Notes: generated by a model not told the origin, from the sequence alone. A stretch of 64,000 bases of DNA from Ligilactobacillus ubinensis (GCF_024160875.1 NZ_JAIULA010000003.1:94679-158678); one strand, 5' to 3'. Positions 39,329 through 49,004 are shown, counted from the stretch's first letter. Numbers and translations: made by a program.

Positions 39329-40357
39329 TTACCTCACTAATTCACTTAACTTAGCTCGAATTTCAGACAAACTTAAAACCTCATCAATTACGTTATTTTC
39401 AATTGCATTACCTGGCATTCCAAAAACAATACAACTATCTTTATCTTGAGCGATTGTATACCCGCCTTTTGCTTGTATCTGTTGTAAACCAGTCGTTCCA
39501 TCTTTACCCATGCCAGTTAAAATTATTCCAATTAACGCTGAACCATATTGTTGTGCTGCTGATAAAAATAATGGATCTACAGCAGGTCTTGTTCCATGTT
39601 GCTTAGCCGTTTGATTTAACCTTAAGCGATTGTTCTCGATTGTCATATGAAAATCACCAGGAGCAATATAAACAGCTCTTTGAATTAATTCACCATCTTT
39701 TGCTTCTTTCACAGTTACTTTCGCTTCATTATCCATTCTTTCAGCAAATGTAGCTGTAAATCCTTTTGGCATATGTTGTACAATAATAATAGGTACTCGT
39801 AAATTAGCAGGTAAAGCTGTTATTAAATTTATTAAAGCTCGTGGCCCTCCTGTTGAGGCGCCTATAACAATTGCTTTCAAATTATATTTCAAATCTGTTA
39901 TTGATTTAGTTTCTCTTTTAGAACCACTACTTATTTTTATTGAAGCTGAATTCCTTGCCTTTACTGTTTTAGCTCCTGTTGCACCTTTTATTTTGTTATA
40001 AAAGTCTCTTATCCAGTCATCCTTTATCTCCATAATATTAGTTGGTTTTTCTATAAAATCAGTTGCACCTAATTCCAAAGCTTCAATTGTTACTGCCTGA
40101 TTAGTTAGAGCACTAAGCATAACAACTGGGATAGACTTTGTTTTTTTTATTATCTTTAAAGCTTCCAGTCCATCCATAATTGGCATTTCAACATCCATTA
40201 AAACTAAATCTATATGTGTATCATCTTCAATAAATTCTATTGCATTTTTACCATTTCGTGCAATTCCTGCCACTTCTATACCTGGCATTTTTGTAATTAA
40301 GTCTGTAATTACCTTTCGCATAAAAGCAGAATCATCTACGATTAAAATCCTAATCAT
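39329..40357 (-). CDS. cheB: Receptor methylesterase / glutamine deamidase CheB
   Basis: An N-terminal receiver domain with D55 (VLMDVEMPIMDG) regulates a C-terminal esterase. The Ser-His-Asp set is visible in VIGASTGGPRAL, IIVQHMPKGFTATFAERM and LTGMGKDGTTG. At 342 residues it is normal. Together with CheR and CheD it gives a complete adaptation system. Confidence 0.95.
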   Translation of the reverse strand: MIRILIVDDSAFMRKVITDLITKMPGIEVAGIARNGKNAIEFIEDDTHIDLVLMDVEMPIMDGLEALKIIKKTKSIPVVMLSALTNQAVTIEALELGATDFIEKPTNIMEIKDDWIRDFYNKIKGATGAKTVKARNSASIKISSGSKRETKSITDLKYNLKAIVIGASTGGPRALINLITALPANLRVPIIIVQHMPKGFTATFAERMDNEAKVTVKEAKDGELIQRAVYIAPGDFHMTIENNRLRLNQTAKQHGTRPAVDPLFLSAAQQYGSALIGIILTGMGKDGTTGLQQIQAKGGYTIAQDKDSCIVFGMPGNAIENNVIDEVLSLSEIRAKLSELVR

Positions 40358-40375
40358 TGCTGTACCTCACTTATT

Positions 40376-40876
40376 TCATATAATAATTGACTCATGATGA
40401 ACAACTCTAACTGTTGTTTCAAAGTTCTCGAGATTTACAATCATTGTCCTGCCTGAATTGCCACCAACGTGTTCTGCCAACAGCGGAATATCAAGTCTTT
40501 CTAATTCCTTTCGTACAGCTTCTACATTTCTCTCGCCAACATTAGCATTTTTTAAAGCTCGATTAAAATCAAACATATTTGCACCGCCAACAATTTTTGC
40601 TTTAAAATGACCATATGGAGCTTTTTGTTTCAATTGTGCTAACATTATTTCTAAAGCAGTATTTGCATATTTAGCTAAATTAACTTGTGTAGATTTTGTA
40701 AACATATTACTATCTGGTAACATTATATGGCTTAATCCGCCTGTTTTTGTTCGTTCATCGTAAATAATTGTACCTACACAAGAACCTAATCCAACCGTTA
40801 TTAATGTATTAGGGGCTTGCCCTATTTTATATTGTGCAATTCCTACCCGTATTTCTTCATTAGCCATTAGCATCAT
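40376..40876 (-). CDS. cheD: Chemoreceptor glutamine deamidase CheD
   Basis: The catalytic Cys and His are visible in TVGLGSCVGTIIYDERTKTGGLSHIMLP. At 163-166 residues it has the family length. The start is uncertain. ATG codons at 40876, 40873 and 40867 all lie inside the 3' end of cheW and none has a clear Shine-Dalgarno, so translation is probably coupled to cheW. The third (MANEEIRVG) matches usual CheD starts best. Confidence 0.92.
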   Translation of the reverse strand: MMLMANEEIRVGIAQYKIGQAPNTLITVGLGSCVGTIIYDERTKTGGLSHIMLPDSNMFTKSTQVNLAKYANTALEIMLAQLKQKAPYGHFKAKIVGGANMFDFNRALKNANVGERNVEAVRKELERLDIPLLAEHVGGNSGRTMIVNLENFETTVRVVHHESIII

Positions 40877-41375
40877 CTAATTTTTCAATATTTTCTTGCT
40901 GTTGGTCTTCTAATTCATCTGAATTAGCATCGTCTATCGAATCTAACAATTCTTGTGACTGTTCATTATTGAACAAATATTCCAATTCAAGTGAAATAAC
41001 AACTTCGTCATTTGATTTTAAAAATTTACCGATATATCCTCTTTTTAATTTAGATTTGACTAATTCACGCTCATAGTCTGTATCTTCTAGCATCATGATT
41101 CCAGTAATTGATTCAACATAAATCCCAATTGTCTGTTCTTTCCATTGACATAAAATTACTTTATTCTTTGTATCACTTACTGTATCCTCACCAAAAAGTT
41201 TCTTGCGTAAGTCAATAATTGGCAACATTTGTTCTTCATATTCGTAAACGCCTAACACGTAATCAGGTACATCTGGCAAAGAAACAAAGTTGTCAGCTTC
41301 AACAATTCGTCTAACCACAGTGACTGGCAAACAAAAAAGTTGATCATGACTGATAAAAACAATATATTGTTCCAC
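40860..41375 (-). CDS. CheW-like coupling protein with acidic C-terminal tail
   Basis: The CheW barrel pattern is visible: QLFCLPVTVVRRIVEADNFVSLPDVPDYVLGVYEYEEQMLPIIDLRK runs over residues 11-57, and IGIYVESITGIMML follows. About 30 Glu, Asp and Gln rich residues form an extra tail, making 171 residues instead of about 140. There is no receiver domain, so it is not CheV. It lies directly after mcp. Confidence 0.87.
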   Translation of the reverse strand: MEQYIVFISHDQLFCLPVTVVRRIVEADNFVSLPDVPDYVLGVYEYEEQMLPIIDLRKKLFGEDTVSDTKNKVILCQWKEQTIGIYVESITGIMMLEDTDYERELVKSKLKRGYIGKFLKSNDEVVISLELEYLFNNEQSQELLDSIDDANSDELEDQQQENIEKLDDANG

Positions 41376-41396
41376 AGTTACTACCTCTCTTTATTG

Positions 41397-42692
41397 CTAA
41401 TCTAGTTGGAAAGCTGAAGCATTTATCTTCTTTTCTTCAGCTGTCTGTTGTAATTTTTCAACATATTTTTCCAATTCTTGTATCATTTGATAGAAATCAT
41501 CAATATTAGTTGAAACTTCCTGTGTTGAAGCAGATATTGAGGTCATTGAATCAGTCACATTTCTAGATGCTCCTAAAACAACATCTTTTTGTTCAACAAC
41601 ATCCGCCATAATTACCTTAATTGAGTCCAAACTATCATTAAATGTATCAACAATAGCTGTAATTTCCTTTGAGGAATCAATAGCGTTACTGATATCACCA
41701 TTTTGTTCTTGACTCTTATGAAATGACTTATTAATGTCACCAGTCATTTGTTCAGATTTACCTCGAATCGCTTCAATAATGTCACGAATATCTTTAGTTG
41801 ACTTACCGCTTTGCTCTGCTAATGATCGAATTTCATCAGCAACTACTGCAAAGCCCTTACCTGCTTCACCAGCTCTTGCTGCTTCAATTGAAGCGTTTAA
41901 AGCTAATAAATTTGTCTGTTCAGAAATATCATTAATTAAGTTAACGATATTACCAATGCTTTGAATGTCTTTGTTCATATTGCCCATTTCTTTAACAATA
42001 CTTGCTTGACTTTTTTGTTCTTCCTCCCAACTAACAGCAATCGTTTGCAGCGTAGTGGCATTCCGTTCATTACTTTCCTTTGATTTATCTGCATATGAAA
42101 TCATCTTACTGATATCACTATTAATAACTTCGATATCTTTTCCAAGTTTATTAACAAATTTTTCTGTTTGCTCTGCTTCAGAGCTTTTTTGATTTGATTC
42201 ATCTGCAATAGTACTCATTGTGTTTCGGATACTAGTAATTGATGTCTTTGCATTGTCAGATAAATTACTTAATTTATCAACCATTCCGACAGTACTCTTT
42301 GTCTCTTCTTGTAAACTAATTGCCATTCCTTTAAACGCATATGCAATTCCTAATAATGACTGCTGCATACGTCCTGGAACTGTATCTTTTTTGGCAGTTA
42401 CTAGATTATCTAAGTTACGTAAATCACCTTGCGCAATATTTGTCATGTCACCTTCTATTTTATTGATGATTTGATCACCATTCTTAGAAAAGAAGATTGC
42501 TGATAACCATATACCAACAATTTGTAAAATAAAAACTAGACCTGTAAAAATGAGAAAATTAGTATCCAACTTACTATTACCTATTTCTTGTATTAATAAA
42601 AAATAGCATAGTAGTAATATGGCTAAAGTAATCAGAGCTGGAAGCATAGATTTCAGCCTAATTTGTTTGAAACGTTTACTAAAATTTTGCAT
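41397..42692 (-). CDS. Methyl-accepting chemotaxis protein without an extracellular sensor domain
   Basis: Two membrane helices (about residues 15-34 and 43-68) are separated by only a few residues. A long coiled coil follows with the highly conserved hairpin tip [38 protein letters not shown], split here as [19 protein letters not shown] and [18 protein letters not shown]. The sensor must be membrane or cytoplasmic. It is the only receptor gene in the window and has its own sigma-28-like promoter. The start has AAAGGAA upstream. Confidence 0.93.
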   Translation of the reverse strand: MQNFSKRFKQIRLKSMLPALITLAILLLCYFLLIQEIGNSKLDTNFLIFTGLVFILQIVGIWLSAIFFSKNGDQIINKIEGDMTNIAQGDLRNLDNLVTAKKDTVPGRMQQSLLGIAYAFKGMAISLQEETKSTVGMVDKLSNLSDNAKTSITSIRNTMSTIADESNQKSSEAEQTEKFVNKLGKDIEVINSDISKMISYADKSKESNERNATTLQTIAVSWEEEQKSQASIVKEMGNMNKDIQSIGNIVNLINDISEQTNLLALNASIEAARAGEAGKGFAVVADEIRSLAEQSGKSTKDIRDIIEAIRGKSEQMTGDINKSFHKSQEQNGDISNAIDSSKEITAIVDTFNDSLDSIKVIMADVVEQKDVVLGASRNVTDSMTSISASTQEVSTNIDDFYQMIQELEKYVEKLQQTAEEKKINASAFQLD

Positions 42693-42709
42693 AGTTAAAT
42701 TCCTTTCTC

Positions 42710-42727
42710 GTATACAAGCTTGTATAC
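42710..42727. promoter_or_regulatory. Perfect 18-bp palindrome in the mcp leader
   Basis: GTATACAAG-CTTGTATAC reads identically on both strands and lies about 10 bases before the mcp ribosome-binding site. It resembles operator half-sites of GntR/FadR-type repressors. It could instead act as an RNA hairpin next to the Shine-Dalgarno. A second, shorter inverted repeat (ACGCT-A-AGCGT, 42772-42782) lies upstream. Confidence 0.5.
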
Positions 42728-42809
42728 ACTAACTTATCTATCTAGAAATCATTTGTTAAATATGCGCTCCCACGCTAAGCGTATCTAACTACACGATATT
42801 CTAATTTTT

Positions 42810-42836
42810 AAATCGGTTAATAAGGAAAAAAATTAA
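42810..42836 (-). promoter_or_regulatory. Sigma-28 (FliA)-like promoter of mcp and the che genes
   Basis: On the minus strand TTAA (42836-42833), 15 bases, then ACCGATTT (42817-42810). The spacing is identical to the other three sigma-28-like sites, and the -10 differs from GCCGATAT in two places. It would drive mcp and the che-fliM-fliY genes from a start about 110 bases before mcp. Confidence 0.6.
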
Positions 42837-42846
42837 CCATTTAATC

Positions 42847-43554
42847 CTATAAAAGATACACATCCTTAGCATCACTAAATACATTATATTTTCCATAATT
42901 TTGATCGCGGATTAATTTTCCATGATCTATTTCCAAAACACGATGCGGAAACGTATTTACAATTGTGCTATCATGTGTTGCCATCAAGATTGTTGTTCCC
43001 ATTTGATTAATTTTGAAAAGCAAACGCATAACCTCGACTGCTGAAGTAGCATCTAAGTTAGCGGTTGGCTCATCAGCAACTACAATCTTAGGGTTATTTA
43101 AAATTGCACGAGCTATTGCTATTTTTTTTTGTTGTCCTATAGAAAGTTGCTTAGGAAATCGTTGTCGATAACTATACATATCTATAATGCTTAATACATC
43201 ACTAATTCTTTTTTCCCATAAATCAGTATTAACATTTATAGCTTCTAAAACAATTTTGAAATTTTCTTCAACCGTTCGTTTATATAGAAAAGTATCTTTT
43301 TGATTAACAACACCAATTTGTCTCCTTAATTTATATACATTACGGCTACGAATTTTACTAACCTGAACATTTCCAACTTTGACAATACCTTTAGTTACCA
43401 TTTCTTCTCTAGTTATCAATTTGATAATTGTTGATTTACCTGCACCACTTTTTCCAACTAAATAAACAAATTCACCTTGATTAATATTAAAACTCAGATT
43501 TTCTAATGCCTCAATGGAACCATATTTCTTTCTAACATTTTTAAAATTAATCAT
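42847..43554 (-). CDS. FtsE-like ABC ATPase in the flagellar operon
   Basis: A complete ABC ATPase of 235 residues: Walker A GKSGAGKST near residue 34, Q-loop, signature LSIGQQKKIAIARAI, Walker B IVVADEPTANLD and H-loop ATHD. Overall it resembles FtsE/LolD-type ATPases, but no FtsX-like permease follows or precedes it. It lies 28 bases after flgG, at the end of the sigma-A flagellar unit. The role is unknown. Candidates are control of wall hydrolysis or partnership with an FtsX coded elsewhere. Confidence 0.85.
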   Translation of the reverse strand: MINFKNVRKKYGSIEALENLSFNINQGEFVYLVGKSGAGKSTIIKLITREEMVTKGIVKVGNVQVSKIRSRNVYKLRRQIGVVNQKDTFLYKRTVEENFKIVLEAINVNTDLWEKRISDVLSIIDMYSYRQRFPKQLSIGQQKKIAIARAILNNPKIVVADEPTANLDATSAVEVMRLLFKINQMGTTILMATHDSTIVNTFPHRVLEIDHGKLIRDQNYGKYNVFSDAKDVYLL

Positions 43555-43582
43555 CTCTTCTTCCCCCTAGCTACTATATGCA

Positions 43583-44359
43583 TTAGCTATTGAATGAATT
43601 TATTGATTCCCACATATCATCATTTGATTTCAACATTTGTGAGTTAAGTGAATATGCTCTTTGTGCAATGATTAAGTTTGACATTTCTGAAGCTAAATCA
43701 ACATTGGATGATTCTAAAGCACCTTGTTTTATAGAACCCAAATCCGTTGCACCATTAAGGTTAGAATTTAATGTTGTTCCCGTAGCAACTGAATAAAGGT
43801 TATCTCCTCGATTAATTAAACTACTCAAACTTGAAGGCTCATATATTGCTAATTGTCCAACTTGCACACTTTCCGTACCTGTATTAATTGACATTTCTCC
43901 GTTACTTGAAACATTCAAAGTGCCGCTTGGCCATTGATTAGTTGGAACTGTCGCATTCATCGAAACCTTATACCCTTGACTATTAACTAAGTCTCCGTTT
44001 GCGTCAAAACTAAAATCACCATCGCGCGTTAGATATAAATTCCCACTAGTATCAGTAACTCCAAAAAATCCATTTCCATTAATTGCAAAATCTGTACTTA
44101 CACCTGTTTCTGAGATTGTCCCTTGAGAATAATCTGCTTCACCACTAGTAACTTTTACACCCATATTTACCGCTAATGGTTGTTCATCTTCTGTAACATC
44201 CTCAGTTATATCCTTATTTAATAATTCAGAAAATGAAGCTTGTTGTGTTTTATATCCAGTTGTATTTGAATTAGAAACGTTATTTGCCACAATATCCAAT
44301 TGTGTTTGCAATCCATTCATACCTGTTAAACTGGTTGAAAATGTGTTATTTACTCCCAT
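43583..44359 (-). CDS. flgG: Flagellar basal-body rod protein (FlgG/FlhP type)
   Basis: The rod/hook N-terminal signature is visible as TSLTGMNGLQTQLDIVANNVSNSNTTGYK. The beta domain contains DFAINGNGFFGV and YLTRDGDFSFDANGDLVNSQGY, and the C-terminal box is VDLASEMSNLIIAQRAYSLNSQMLKSNDDMW, seen in pieces. At 258 residues it matches distal rod proteins. GGAGGC precedes the start. Assignment as FlgG and of its neighbour as FlgF is by order and could be reversed. Confidence 0.85.
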   Translation of the reverse strand: MGVNNTFSTSLTGMNGLQTQLDIVANNVSNSNTTGYKTQQASFSELLNKDITEDVTEDEQPLAVNMGVKVTSGEADYSQGTISETGVSTDFAINGNGFFGVTDTSGNLYLTRDGDFSFDANGDLVNSQGYKVSMNATVPTNQWPSGTLNVSSNGEMSINTGTESVQVGQLAIYEPSSLSSLINRGDNLYSVATGTTLNSNLNGATDLGSIKQGALESSNVDLASEMSNLIIAQRAYSLNSQMLKSNDDMWESINSFNS

Positions 44360-44372
44360 TTGTAATAGCCTC

Positions 44373-45083
44373 CTATGCTTTTCCTAAAGTATTTACGGCT
44401 TTATCCAGTGTAGTATTAGTCGCACTTAACACTTGTTGACTTGACTGAAATTCCCTTGTTGTTTCCATCATTTGTGTAATAGCATCTGTCATGGATACAT
44501 TTGAGCTAGTTAAATAACCTTGCATAACATCCGGATTTGTAACCTGAGTCACGCCCCCTGTAGTACTATAATATGTATCACCTAAATTTACAGCAGAATT
44601 ATCATCATTAAAGGATACTACTAAAAATTGAGGATTAGTTGTATCTGCATCAATAGCTTCTCCATTTTGATTCAGAACTAAATAACCATCTTGTGTAGTC
44701 AATTGATTATCAGCATTAGTTGTAAAATTACCATTTTTTGTATATATTGTCTGCCCACTATTATTTTGAACTGCAAAATATGCATTCCCATTAATTGCAT
44801 AATCTGTTGACAAACCCGTCTTTTCCAATGAACCTTGGCTTGTATCAACTCTACTTCCCGAAATCTCATTTTGCCATGTGATTCCACCTGTTAATTGATT
44901 ATATTGATTATTAAGCGGACCATTTTCATAATTATGTACACTAACATCATCCATTGCGGATTGAAACAATTCCTTTTGTTGGTAACCACTAGTATTAACA
45001 TTAGCAATATTACTAGCAAGATTTTGCTGACGATCTTGAAGAACATTAAAATCTGCGCGTAAAGTATCCAATCCTCTAATCAT
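44373..45083 (-). CDS. flgF: Flagellar basal-body rod protein (FlgF/FlhO type)
   Basis: N-terminal rod signature DRQQNLASNIANVNTSGYQQKE, central STDYAINGNAYFAV and YTKNGNFTTNADNQLTTQDGY, and a C-terminal helix (SNVSMTDAITQMMETTREFQSSQQVL in pieces). At 236 residues it is the size of proximal rod proteins. Its start overlaps the fliA stop (TAATG). The pair after the sigma factor parallels flhO-flhP of B. subtilis. Confidence 0.85.
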   Translation of the reverse strand: MIRGLDTLRADFNVLQDRQQNLASNIANVNTSGYQQKELFQSAMDDVSVHNYENGPLNNQYNQLTGGITWQNEISGSRVDTSQGSLEKTGLSTDYAINGNAYFAVQNNSGQTIYTKNGNFTTNADNQLTTQDGYLVLNQNGEAIDADTTNPQFLVVSFNDDNSAVNLGDTYYSTTGGVTQVTNPDVMQGYLTSSNVSMTDAITQMMETTREFQSSQQVLSATNTTLDKAVNTLGKA

Positions 45084-45793
45084 TATCCAAGTTCCTCCTT
45101 AATATAGTCACGTAATTTTACAATAATCTTGCCATGAAGTTGCGAAACTCTTGCAATCGAAATATCTAAAATAGCTGCAATTTCTTTTAAAGTTGCTTCA
45201 TCTTTATAATACAAACTTAAAATCAGCTGTTCTCTATCATTAAGCTTTAAAATTGCATTTTTTAAAGCTTCTTTCTTCTCACTTAATAAAAGATTTTCTT
45301 CGCCATTTTCAGCATTTTTATCTTGAATCAAGTCTTCCAAAACTAATGAGTCATTGTCTCCAGAAAATATAGTTCCTTCGAGCGAAATGCTTGATAAGTA
45401 ATGAATACTGTCAAAAATATCACCTAATTGTGCGCTTGTAAGATTCATTTTTTTCATAATTTCAGCATCAGTGGCTTCTCTTTTTAAATCCTGCTCTAAC
45501 TCTTGTTTTGCCTTGTAGTAATTATTAACAGCCGTCATTTTATAACGTGAAATCTTAGCATGTTTACGTATCTCATCAATAATAGCACCCTTTATTCTAA
45601 TCGTTGCATAGCCTGCAAAGGGGACATTTTTAGAAGCATCATATTTTTTTAGCGAATCTATTAATCCAATAACGCCTATATTATATAAGTCATCATAATC
45701 ATATTCAGTGTTTTTTACTGAAATTCGACTAGCTACACGTTCTACTAAGGGAAGATATTCCAGAATCTTAGCCTCAATATCAACTTCATACAT
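45083..45793 (-). CDS. fliA: Flagellar sigma factor sigma-28 (FliA/SigD)
   Basis: Directs RNA polymerase to late flagellar promoters. Region 2 is visible as YDYDDLYNIGVIGLIDSLKKYD and FAGYATIRIKGAIIDEIRK. Region 3 carries SRYKMTAVNNYYKA and region 4 ends with LKEIAAILDISIARVSQLHGK, a helix-turn-helix. At 236 residues it is normal. Four matching promoters are found in this window, and its antagonist FlgM is encoded at 32418-32720. Confidence 0.95.
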   Translation of the reverse strand: MYEVDIEAKILEYLPLVERVASRISVKNTEYDYDDLYNIGVIGLIDSLKKYDASKNVPFAGYATIRIKGAIIDEIRKHAKISRYKMTAVNNYYKAKQELEQDLKREATDAEIMKKMNLTSAQLGDIFDSIHYLSSISLEGTIFSGDNDSLVLEDLIQDKNAENGEENLLLSEKKEALKNAILKLNDREQLILSLYYKDEATLKEIAAILDISIARVSQLHGKIIVKLRDYIKEELG

Positions 45794-45828
45794 AATAAAA
45801 TGCTCCTCTCTTACAATAAATAATTACG

Positions 45829-47910
45829 TCAAATTTCAATCATGCCTACAGCTTCAATAGTTATTTCATTTGGAACTTCATTTAAAGAAATAACTGCCAT
45901 CTCAGGGAAGTTAAAAGCAATTAATTTTCTAAATGCGAGTCTAATTTTAGGAGAAGTTAAAACAACATATGAAATATCTTTTACTGCTAAATCTTGTTGT
46001 ATTTTACCAACAGCCTTTAAAATTTTGTTTACCGATTCAGGATTCAAAACAGGGTATGAGCCAGTTGCTGTTTTTTGAATACTTTCTGCTATCAATTCCT
46101 CTGTTTTTGGTTGAATTGTAACTACACAAAGTTTCTTGTTATCTTCTGCAAATTTGTTTGCAATTGTTCGTTTTAATGACTGACGAACGTATTCCGTTAA
46201 AACTTCAGTATCTTTAGTTACAGTTCCATAATCAGCCAAAGTTTCTAATATTGTTGTTAAATCGTTAATAGGAATTTTTTCATCCAGTAAATTTTGTAAT
46301 ACTTTTTCAACTTCACCTAAACGCAATATATCAGGGATTAGCTCATCAATAACAACATTATTTTGAGCTTTGATACCTTCTAAAAGATTCTTTACTTCTT
46401 GACGACCTAATAATTCTGAAGCATGTGCGTAAATAACTTCTTTTAAATGTGTTGCGATAACAGTCAATGGTTCTATCACTGTAAATCCCTGTAAATCAGC
46501 TTGCTCTTTATCAGAAGAATCAATCCAAAGCGCTTCTAAGTTGAATGCCGGTTCCTTCGCTTTAATACCTTTAAATGGAAAAGAACCATCAGAGGAATTA
46601 TTGATAATCATGTACTTTTCAGGATATATATCCCCATGTGCAACTTCATTACCTCGAATTTTAATTGAATAATTATTTGCTTCAAGATATAAATTATCCC
46701 TAATTCGAACTGGACTCACTAAAATTCCTAATTCATGTGCTGTTTGTCTACGAATTGCAGCAACTTTGTTCATTAAACTATTGTCATTTAAGTTATCTAC
46801 AAGTGATACCAAGCCATACCCAATTTCAACAGCTATAGGTTCAACTTGGAAAGACGTAACATTTTCATCTTGTTCTTGCGTTACTTTTTTCTTTTGCAAG
46901 GCTAATTTTTGCTGTTCTTTACGAAAGGCTTCTTTTTTCTTTTCTTCTTTTGAAGTAATCATTGTACTAGCAACAACTAAACCAAAACCCAATATCATAA
47001 ATGGTATAGTCGGAAAACCAGGAACCAATCCTAAAATAATTAAAATTGCAGCAGCTATTCGAAACAATTGGGGATTTCGAAGTGCATCTGTTGCAATATC
47101 CTTACCAAAGCTCCCATTATTACCTGAACGAGTAACAATAATACCTGATGCAATCGAAATTAATAAAGAAGGAATAGAACTTACCAAACCATCACCAATA
47201 GAAAGCTTACCAAACTGCGATAATGCTTCCGTAATTGATAAACTACCATTAACCGTAAAAATTATTGATCCACCAATCAAGTTTACTAAAACAATCAGTA
47301 TTCCAGCTATTGCATCACCTTTAACAAACTTACTTGCACCATCCATAGATCCATAAAAATCAGCTTCTCTTTGTAAATCTTCTCGCCGTTTTCGTGCTTG
47401 TTCTTCATTAATCAATCCACTATTTAAATCCGCATCAATTGCCATCTGTTTTCCTGGCATTGCATCTAAAGTAAATCGTGCAGAAACTTCAGCAACTCGT
47501 CCAGTACCATTAGTAACAACTAACAGTTGAACAATTAAAATAATGACGAAAAGAATAATCCCAACAACATAATTGCTACCAGCTACAACATTAGCAAATG
47601 CAGAAATAACATTCCCTGCACTTCCTTCTGTTAAAATGAGCCGCGTAGAAGCCATATTTAATCCTAATTTAAACATAGTGGTAATTAAAAGTAATGTTGG
47701 AAAAGTTGTAAATTCAAGAACCGATTTAGTAAATAACGTGATTAATAAAATATTAATCGCAACCGCAAGATTAGTTACAATCATTACATCTAAAATTGTT
47801 GATGGTAGTGGAATAATTATTAATCCGATAACACCAACAACCACAAAAGAAATCACAATATCGGCAGATGATAATTTACGTTTTTTCTTTTTCTTTATTT
47901 GAGCTGCCAC
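45829..47910 (-). CDS. flhA: Flagellar export gate protein FlhA
   Basis: About eight membrane helices (residues 20-320) precede a large cytoplasmic domain. The FHIPEP-type signature is visible as SARFTLDAMPGKQMAIDADLNSGLI. The cytoplasmic part binds chaperone-substrate complexes. At 693 residues it has the family length. It follows flhB by 20 bases and precedes fliA. Confidence 0.96.
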   Translation of the reverse strand: MAAQIKKKKKRKLSSADIVISFVVVGVIGLIIIPLPSTILDVMIVTNLAVAINILLITLFTKSVLEFTTFPTLLLITTMFKLGLNMASTRLILTEGSAGNVISAFANVVAGSNYVVGIILFVIILIVQLLVVTNGTGRVAEVSARFTLDAMPGKQMAIDADLNSGLINEEQARKRREDLQREADFYGSMDGASKFVKGDAIAGILIVLVNLIGGSIIFTVNGSLSITEALSQFGKLSIGDGLVSSIPSLLISIASGIIVTRSGNNGSFGKDIATDALRNPQLFRIAAAILIILGLVPGFPTIPFMILGFGLVVASTMITSKEEKKKEAFRKEQQKLALQKKKVTQEQDENVTSFQVEPIAVEIGYGLVSLVDNLNDNSLMNKVAAIRRQTAHELGILVSPVRIRDNLYLEANNYSIKIRGNEVAHGDIYPEKYMIINNSSDGSFPFKGIKAKEPAFNLEALWIDSSDKEQADLQGFTVIEPLTVIATHLKEVIYAHASELLGRQEVKNLLEGIKAQNNVVIDELIPDILRLGEVEKVLQNLLDEKIPINDLTTILETLADYGTVTKDTEVLTEYVRQSLKRTIANKFAEDNKKLCVVTIQPKTEELIAESIQKTATGSYPVLNPESVNKILKAVGKIQQDLAVKDISYVVLTSPKIRLAFRKLIAFNFPEMAVISLNEVPNEITIEAVGMIEI

Positions 47911-47930
47911 TATTACATTTCTCCCTTAAT

Positions 47931-49004
47931 TTAAATTTTATACTTTGCCTTTTCTTCAAGTTGATAAACTAACGCAATAACTTCAGCTACAGAACCAAAA
48001 AATTCATCTGGAATCACACTACCTACTTTAACTTGAGCATATAGCGCTCGAGCTAAAGGGATATTTTCTATCATTGGAACTTCAAATTTACGTGCCTCTG
48101 CTTTCATTCTTTGTGCAATTTCATCAGCACCTTTGGCAATTACCTGAGGAATCCCAAGAGCATCTTTTTCATATTTAATAGCTACAGCAAAATGTGTTGG
48201 ATTAGTTACTACCACCGTTGCCTCTTTTACATTAGCAATTGAATTTCGTAACATCTGTTGATATTTTCCTTTTCGCTGTGCCTTAAGCTGTGCATCACCC
48301 TCATTTTGCTTTACTTCATCTTTAACTTCTTGTTTAGTCATCTTTAACTGTTTCATTAAATTATAGTATTGGTAAATATAATCAAGTAAACCTAAAATTA
48401 TTAAGATAGCTGCGATTTGAAGCATTAATCCTTGAGCAAAGTGCAATACAAAATATAAGATTTGCCCCATTTCCATACTGCTTAAATTAGTAATTGTCGC
48501 AATTGATGCCTTATATTTGTTGTAACAAATATATACAATGATTCCTAATTTAGCTAAAGTTTTTGCTAAATTTACTATTGCTTGAATAGAAAACATATTT
48601 TTTAACCCTTTTAAGGGATTTATTTTACTAAATTCTGGTTTTAAATGCTTTGCACTAAAATTTAATCTAGTTTGCAAAATATTGATAAGTAGTCCTACAA
48701 ATATCGAAACAACCATAAATGGTGCAGAGCCTAATAAAATTATTGCAATTGATTGTATGGCAATTTTGGGCAAATCATTTATTTGCGTTTTATAATCAGA
48801 AATACGTTGAAATGAACTAATCATATACGGAAGGTAGTTTTCAATTACAAATTCCCATGCCGGTATAAAAACAACTGCTAAAATAATTAAAACTGTTGCT
48901 GCGCTCAAATCTTGGCTTTTGGCTATTTGCCCTTCTTTTCTGGCTTGTCTAATTTTCCTTGCAGTAGGCTTCTCAGTTTTACTAGCTTTGTCCTCATTGT
49001 TCAT
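47931..49004 (-). CDS. flhB: Flagellar export switch protein FlhB
   Basis: Four membrane helices and a cytoplasmic domain with the autocleavage site NPTH (268-271), which switches export from rod/hook to filament substrates. At 357 residues it is normal. The N-terminus is the usual charged EKTEKPTARKIRQARKEGQIAKS type. Confidence 0.96.
   Translation of the reverse strand: MNNEDKASKTEKPTARKIRQARKEGQIAKSQDLSAATVLIILAVVFIPAWEFVIENYLPYMISSFQRISDYKTQINDLPKIAIQSIAIILLGSAPFMVVSIFVGLLINILQTRLNFSAKHLKPEFSKINPLKGLKNMFSIQAIVNLAKTLAKLGIIVYICYNKYKASIATITNLSSMEMGQILYFVLHFAQGLMLQIAAILIILGLLDYIYQYYNLMKQLKMTKQEVKDEVKQNEGDAQLKAQRKGKYQQMLRNSIANVKEATVVVTNPTHFAVAIKYEKDALGIPQVIAKGADEIAQRMKAEARKFEVPMIENIPLARALYAQVKVGSVIPDEFFGSVAEVIALVYQLEEKAKYKI

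Noticed and set aside
40860..41375. CheV
   Set aside because: The extra C-terminal part is a short acidic tail, not a receiver domain.
46766..47356. 196-residue + strand open frame
   Set aside because: It lies wholly antisense to flhA, has no ribosome-binding site of note, and flhA is certain.
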